This document shows positions 6,072 to 7,253 of a stretch of DNA of 7,253 nucleotides, piece after piece. Source of the stretch: Pseudonocardiales bacterium (lineage in GTDB: Bacteria > Actinomycetota > Actinomycetes > Mycobacteriales > Pseudonocardiaceae); contig JACDBJ010000558.1 in NCBI GenBank assembly GCA_013695005.1, positions 1 through 7,253 of the forward strand. The letters are read 5' to 3'. The stretch's first letter is position 1; every line of letters starts with the position of its first letter. The notes under the pieces are model-generated. The model was not told where the DNA came from. It was given only the letters and a program-made list of their open reading frames with translations, and ran no database searches. A program made the position numbers and the translations under genes.

Positions 6072-7253
6072 CAGGCCCTCCTCACCACGGCCGCCTGACG
6101 TCGTTCAGCGCCGAGGCGGGCGACCGCGCCCAGCCCCGACAACGACGGGCTGCCGAAGATCCTCGAGTTGGCCGCGAGCGCGACCAGCGGATGCGTCACA
6201 AGGAACACCACGAGCAGGTCCAGCACGGTAGCCATGCCGAGGGTGAACGCGAAGCCCTTCACCTGACCGACCGCCAGCAGGTACAGCACGGCCGAGGCCA
6301 GGAAGCTGACCGCGTCCGCGGACAGGATCGTGCGCCGGGCGCGAACCCACGCCCGCGGTACGGCCGAGCGGAAGCTGCGGCCCTCACGCACCTCGTCCTT
6401 GAGCCGTTCGAAGAACACCACGAACGAGTCCGCGGTGATACCGATGGCGACGATGAACCCGGCCACCCCGGCCAGGTCCAGGGTGAAGCCGATCGCCCTG
6501 CCGAGCAGCACCAGCACCGCGTAGACCACGGCCCCGGACAGCACGAGCGACAGGATCGTCAGCACGCCCAGTGCCCGGTAGTAGATCAGGCAGTACACGA
6601 AGACGAGCAGCAGCCCGATGCCGCCGGCGATCAAGCCGGCCTGCAGCGACGCCAGCCCCAGCGTCGCCGAGACGGTCTCGGCCTCCGATGGTGCGAACGA
6701 CAGCGGCAGCGACCCGTACTTGAGCACACCTGCGAGCTTCTGCGCCTCGACCTGGCTGAACTGCCCGGTGATCTGGGTGTCGCCGAAGATGGGTCCCTGG
6801 ATGACCGGGGCGGACACCACCTCGCTGTCCAGCACGAAGGCGGCGGCCTCGCGGACGTGGGCGCTGGTGTACTTGCCCCAGATGTCGGCGCCCTCGGGCT
6901 TGAAGCTGAGGTTGACCAGGTAGCCGGCGCCCTGCGAGTTCGGCACCGCGTTGGCGTCGGAGATCAGCGTGCCGTCCAGGAACGACGGCCCGAGGATGTA
7001 CTTCTCGGTGCCGTCCCGGTTGCAGGTCACCAGTGGCTTGCCCGGGTCGTCGTAGCCCCGCAGCGGATCCGGTGCGGCGCAGTCGAGCTGCGCGAGCGCC
7101 TGCTGCTGGATGGCCGGGTCGCTGCTCTGCCGCAGCAGCTTGGCCTGTGCGATCTGCCGCGCGAGCTCGGGGTTCGCCGGACCGGGAGTCGAGCCGGCCG
7201 ACGCGTCGGGGGCGGCCGGGTCCGGCGCGGGCGACTCCGAAGGGATGCTCGGC
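6071..7253 (-). CDS. secD: Protein translocase subunit SecD, C-terminal two-thirds
   Basis: The frame is open from the right window edge (first full codon at 7252) to the TGA at 6073-6071, giving 393 residues; the N-terminus with the first membrane segment is outside. An internal GTG at 7030 is not the real start, because conserved SecD sequence (LDCAAPDPLRGYDDPGKPLV) continues upstream of it. The visible part begins in the extracytoplasmic P1 domain with a Pro/Ala/Ser-rich stretch (fragment residues 1-28), an actinobacterial-style insertion. It continues through YILGPSFLDGTLISDANAV and FSQVEAQKLAGVLKYGSLPL. Five membrane segments follow, at about 205-225, 227-251, 258-280, 311-328 and 332-359, with the conserved motif GITADSFVVFFERLKDE starting near 271. 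Its aspartate corresponds by eye to the essential Asp519 of E. coli SecD. SecD pairs with SecF to complete export at the outer face of the membrane. First gene of the minus-strand block visible here. Confidence 0.97.
   Translation of the reverse strand, partial: PSIPSESPAPDPAAPDASAGSTPGPANPELARQIAQAKLLRQSSDPAIQQQALAQLDCAAPDPLRGYDDPGKPLVTCNRDGTEKYILGPSFLDGTLISDANAVPNSQGAGYLVNLSFKPEGADIWGKYTSAHVREAAAFVLDSEVVSAPVIQGPIFGDTQITGQFSQVEAQKLAGVLKYGSLPLSFAPSEAETVSATLGLASLQAGLIAGGIGLLLVFVYCLIYYRALGVLTILSLVLSGAVVYAVLVLLGRAIGFTLDLAGVAGFIVAIGITADSFVVFFERLKDEVREGRSFRSAVPRAWVRARRTILSADAVSFLASAVLYLLAVGQVKGFAFTLGMATVLDLLVVFLVTHPLVALAANSRIFGSPSLSGLGAVARLGAERRQAAVVRRA
6077..6082 (-). promoter_or_regulatory. Strong Shine-Dalgarno of secF inside the secD 3' end
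   Basis: On the minus strand AGGAGG (6082 to 6077) lies five bases before the secF ATG and within the last codons of secD. It fixes the secF start at 6071 and is the only full-consensus ribosome-binding site in the window. It suggests secF can initiate independently of TGATG coupling. Confidence 0.75.

Noticed and set aside
4494..6098. Plus-strand open frame of 534 codons opposite secF.
   Set aside because: It is the antisense shadow of a confidently identified secF. The product is Asp/Arg/His/Gln-rich low complexity without family motifs.

Overview
The window is very GC-rich, uses GTG starts freely, and carries the gene order secD-secF-apt-rel on one strand. That order is the classic actinobacterial secretion/stringent-response block, so this is an Actinomycetota chromosome. 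The style of the SecF, SecD and Rel proteins suggests an actinomycete of the Pseudonocardiales type, but that finer placement is inference.

Layout. (1) Bases 1-914, plus strand: the 3' end of a sugar-biosynthesis operon. It holds the C-terminus of a DegT/DnrJ/EryC1-type PLP aminotransferase, overlapped (ATGA) by a left-handed beta-helix N-acetyltransferase of the WbpD/WlbB/FdtC type. The pair would make and acetylate a nucleotide-linked amino sugar. (2) Bases 907-938: a compact dyad where this operon and the convergent rel gene meet, with 15 bp between the two stop codons. (3) Bases 930-7253, minus strand (transcribed right to left): secD (5' end outside the window), secF, apt, a DUF2975 membrane protein, a small Cro/C1-type HTH regulator, and the bifunctional (p)ppGpp synthetase/hydrolase rel. 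Gaps are short (1-bp overlap, 10, 39, 0 and 77 bp), so the genes are probably largely co-transcribed.

How the genes work together. SecD and SecF form the proton-driven accessory complex of the Sec translocon. Apt salvages adenine to AMP, and Rel makes and destroys (p)ppGpp from purine nucleotides. In the usual arrangement apt is followed directly by rel. Here a DUF2975/HTH pair, a known two-gene unit of unknown function, sits between them. The two genes of the pair are in the same frame and separated only by a TAG codon followed at once by the GTG start of the second gene. The rel leader downstream of the pair contains an inverted repeat able to bury rel's own ribosome-binding site.

No RNA genes, CRISPR arrays, insertion sequences or phage genes were seen. 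There is no gene-free stretch longer than 77 bp. The most interesting parts are the inserted pair and the rel leader; the rest is conserved housekeeping sequence and a sugar-operon tail.
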